From NCBI GenBank assembly GCA_002862465.1, contig PKDD01000139.1, positions 18,182 to 82,181 on the forward strand: a DNA stretch of 64,000 nucleotides, in the 5' to 3' direction. Positions 62,105-64,000 of this stretch are shown here, one piece after another. This stretch comes from Haliea sp. (GTDB lineage: Bacteria; Pseudomonadota; Gammaproteobacteria; Pseudomonadales; Halieaceae). Position 1 is the first letter of the stretch, and each line of letters opens with the position of its first letter. Below the pieces are notes generated by a model, which worked only from the letters and a program-made list of their open reading frames with translations, was not told the origin of the DNA and ran no database searches. The translations under genes were made by a program, and so were the position numbers.

Positions 62105-62827
62105 TTATTCCTGCTGTTGGAAGGCGTTCATAAAGGCGCTGATGCGCGCTGCATTCGCCCCAAGGTCTCCCTCACCGACCCTTGATACTGAGCGAAGATC
62201 TACTAGCGTTCCACGGGCACTGCTGCGTACGCGAATAACGATATCGTCTTTAAAGCCCATGATGCTGGTGGTGTCGACTGCCTCGATAAACATGGCGTTG
62301 CGGTCTTGCCGATAAATATCCCAACCCATATCTGTCGCGACTTCTAGAGCAAGACTGTAGGCATCTTCAATGGACATGGGGCTTACTAGCGTCCGCAAGT
62401 TTGGATAGGCCTCTTGTTGTTGAAGAATCACATCTTCATCGATGTCAAGAGTGTTGGAATCTGCCCCGCGTTGTGATTCGGCCGACGTGAACCTTGGGGG
62501 GTCTGCCGTATCGGTGGTGATATCGTGAATAGCGGGGTAACTTCCTCCGCTGGTGAGTGCAAGCATCAACGCCGCGCCTGGCACAGCAAAAAGCGCGCGC
62601 TGAAGGATATCTTTACGCCACAGGTTAAAACGATTGCGCAGCAGCAGGACGATGGCTAAAATAATTAAAAGAGTACTGCCAAGGCAGGCGATGGCATACA
62701 TTAGCAAGCCCTGCTGCCAGTCGCCATTACGCACCATAAAAATAGACAATGGCAGTATTAGCAACAGGGTAATAGCGAGATAACCTAACCAGTTAACAAC
62801 CGCCGGTCGATTGGATTGTTCGTTCAT
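62105..62827 (-). CDS. DUF1499 domain membrane protein
   Basis: 3 TM segments then PRFTSAES...GWDIYRQDRNAMFIEAVDTTSIMGFKDDIVIRVR...VDLRSVSRVGEGDLGANAARI; start ATG 62827. Confidence 0.82.
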   Translation of the reverse strand: MNEQSNRPAVVNWLGYLAITLLLILPLSIFMVRNGDWQQGLLMYAIACLGSTLLIILAIVLLLRNRFNLWRKDILQRALFAVPGAALMLALTSGGSYPAIHDITTDTADPPRFTSAESQRGADSNTLDIDEDVILQQQEAYPNLRTLVSPMSIEDAYSLALEVATDMGWDIYRQDRNAMFIEAVDTTSIMGFKDDIVIRVRSSARGTLVDLRSVSRVGEGDLGANAARISAFMNAFQQQE

Positions 62828-63220
62828 TACATATTCCTTACTAACATCATCCAATGGAACAACAAGAGTACTATGTTGCCCTTCGGCTGGCGAGTCCTGA
62901 TGTGAGTTCAATTCGCCAACCATGATACATCTCTGACAACAATGACTGTTTCCCAGACTGAAAAATTTAACTCAAGTGGGGAGTTTTGCTCTGTGGCTGA
63001 GAAATCTGCACACGGTAAGCGTCTACTTAAGTCCTCATAAACATAGGCAGGACGCTAATGACTGAGCTTTGATAGACTTTTTATGATGGTTCAATTGTGT
63101 AGCCCTGAAGCGAGTTTAAGGGAGCGAGGTTTGAGGTGCGACTAGGCATCTGCTTAACTGTAGCTTCGATGCGGTCTAGAATTCGCCGCCACATTCATTT
63201 GCGCAAATCGAGAGAAACTT

Positions 63221-63991
63221 ATGGGCAGAGTAGCGGGTAAAGTCGCCATTGTAACCGGAGCTGCTAGTGGTATGGGTCAGGCTGACGCAATATTGCTTGC
63301 TGCAGAGGGTGCCAGTGTTGTGCTGGCAGACCTAAATGAGCTCGATGGCCAGGCGGCCGCAGAAAAAATTGGTAAGAACGCTGTGTTCATGCGCCTAGAC
63401 GTGTCCGATGAGGAAAATTGGAAGCAGGTGATTGATGCGACCCTCGAAAATTTTGGCCGGCTCGATATTTTGGTCAATAACGCGGGTATCATAGCACTTG
63501 GAACTATTGTCGACACCACACTGGAGTCCTGGCGTTTGGTCAACTCCGTGAATAGTGACGGTGTATTTTTGGGCTGTAAGCACGCCATTCCGGCTATGAC
63601 CGCCTCTGGTGGCGGCTCCATCATCAATATGTCGTCAGTAGCGGCGATTCATGGCCAATCTTTTGTTGCAGCTTATACGGCGAGTAAGGGCGCGGTGCGT
63701 GCGCTTACCAAAAATATCGCCATGTACTGTAAAGAACAAAAGAACGGTATCCGCTGTAACTCCGTACACCCCGATGGTGTAAAGACGCCTATGGTGGTTA
63801 AGGTTGCGACCGGAAAAGAGACCGCGACTCAGGCCGATATCGATGCGCTCAATGCATTTGGCAACATGTGCGAACCTGTGGATATTGCTAATCTGGTGTT
63901 ATTTCTCGCTTCCGAAGAATCCAATTTTATCAACGGTGCGGAGATGCTGATAGACAATGCTGCAACGATCACGCCGCCAGTGGGTATTTAG
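63221..63991 (+). CDS. SDR family oxidoreductase
   Basis: VTGAASGMGQADA; NNAG; YTASKGAV. Confidence 0.9.
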   Translation: MGRVAGKVAIVTGAASGMGQADAILLAAEGASVVLADLNELDGQAAAEKIGKNAVFMRLDVSDEENWKQVIDATLENFGRLDILVNNAGIIALGTIVDTTLESWRLVNSVNSDGVFLGCKHAIPAMTASGGGSIINMSSVAAIHGQSFVAAYTASKGAVRALTKNIAMYCKEQKNGIRCNSVHPDGVKTPMVVKVATGKETATQADIDALNAFGNMCEPVDIANLVLFLASEESNFINGAEMLIDNAATITPPVGI

Positions 63992-64000
63992 CCAATCCAT

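Overview
Chromosomal window from a gammaproteobacterium, probably a marine Cellvibrionales/Halieaceae-like lineage (lineage is inference from gene content). It is densely coding, with no rRNA, tRNA, CRISPR array, prophage or transposon that I could support. Core blocks: (i) rpsB-tsf-pyrH-frr-uppS-cdsA-dxr-rseP-bamA-skp-fabZ-rnhB-dnaE; (ii) map-glnD-dapC-nth-arsC/yffB-dapD-dapE; (iii) dapA-bamC-MBL hydrolase; (iv) prlC, DEAD-box helicase, cysK, sppA; (v) a four-gene MCE/Mla-type lipid transport operon; (vi) an RND efflux pair. Between these lie lipid/steroid-type catabolic genes: six SDRs, a thiolase/DUF35 pair, a MaoC protein, two acyl-CoA dehydrogenases and a ketosteroid isomerase. The observation most worth checking is that the bamA-skp-fabZ-rnhB-dnaE block is contiguous but lacks lpxD, lpxA and lpxB, which normally sit inside it, and accA, which normally follows dnaE. 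Others include a structured, terminator-ended candidate sRNA next to cysK, an entericidin-like ORF missed by the ORF track with a sigma-S-like -10, a PTPS-III-like ExxHGH motif in the first full ORF, and an atypical SCP-x-type thiolase beside a DUF35 partner. No clearly new multi-gene system (defence, mobile or biosynthetic) was found.
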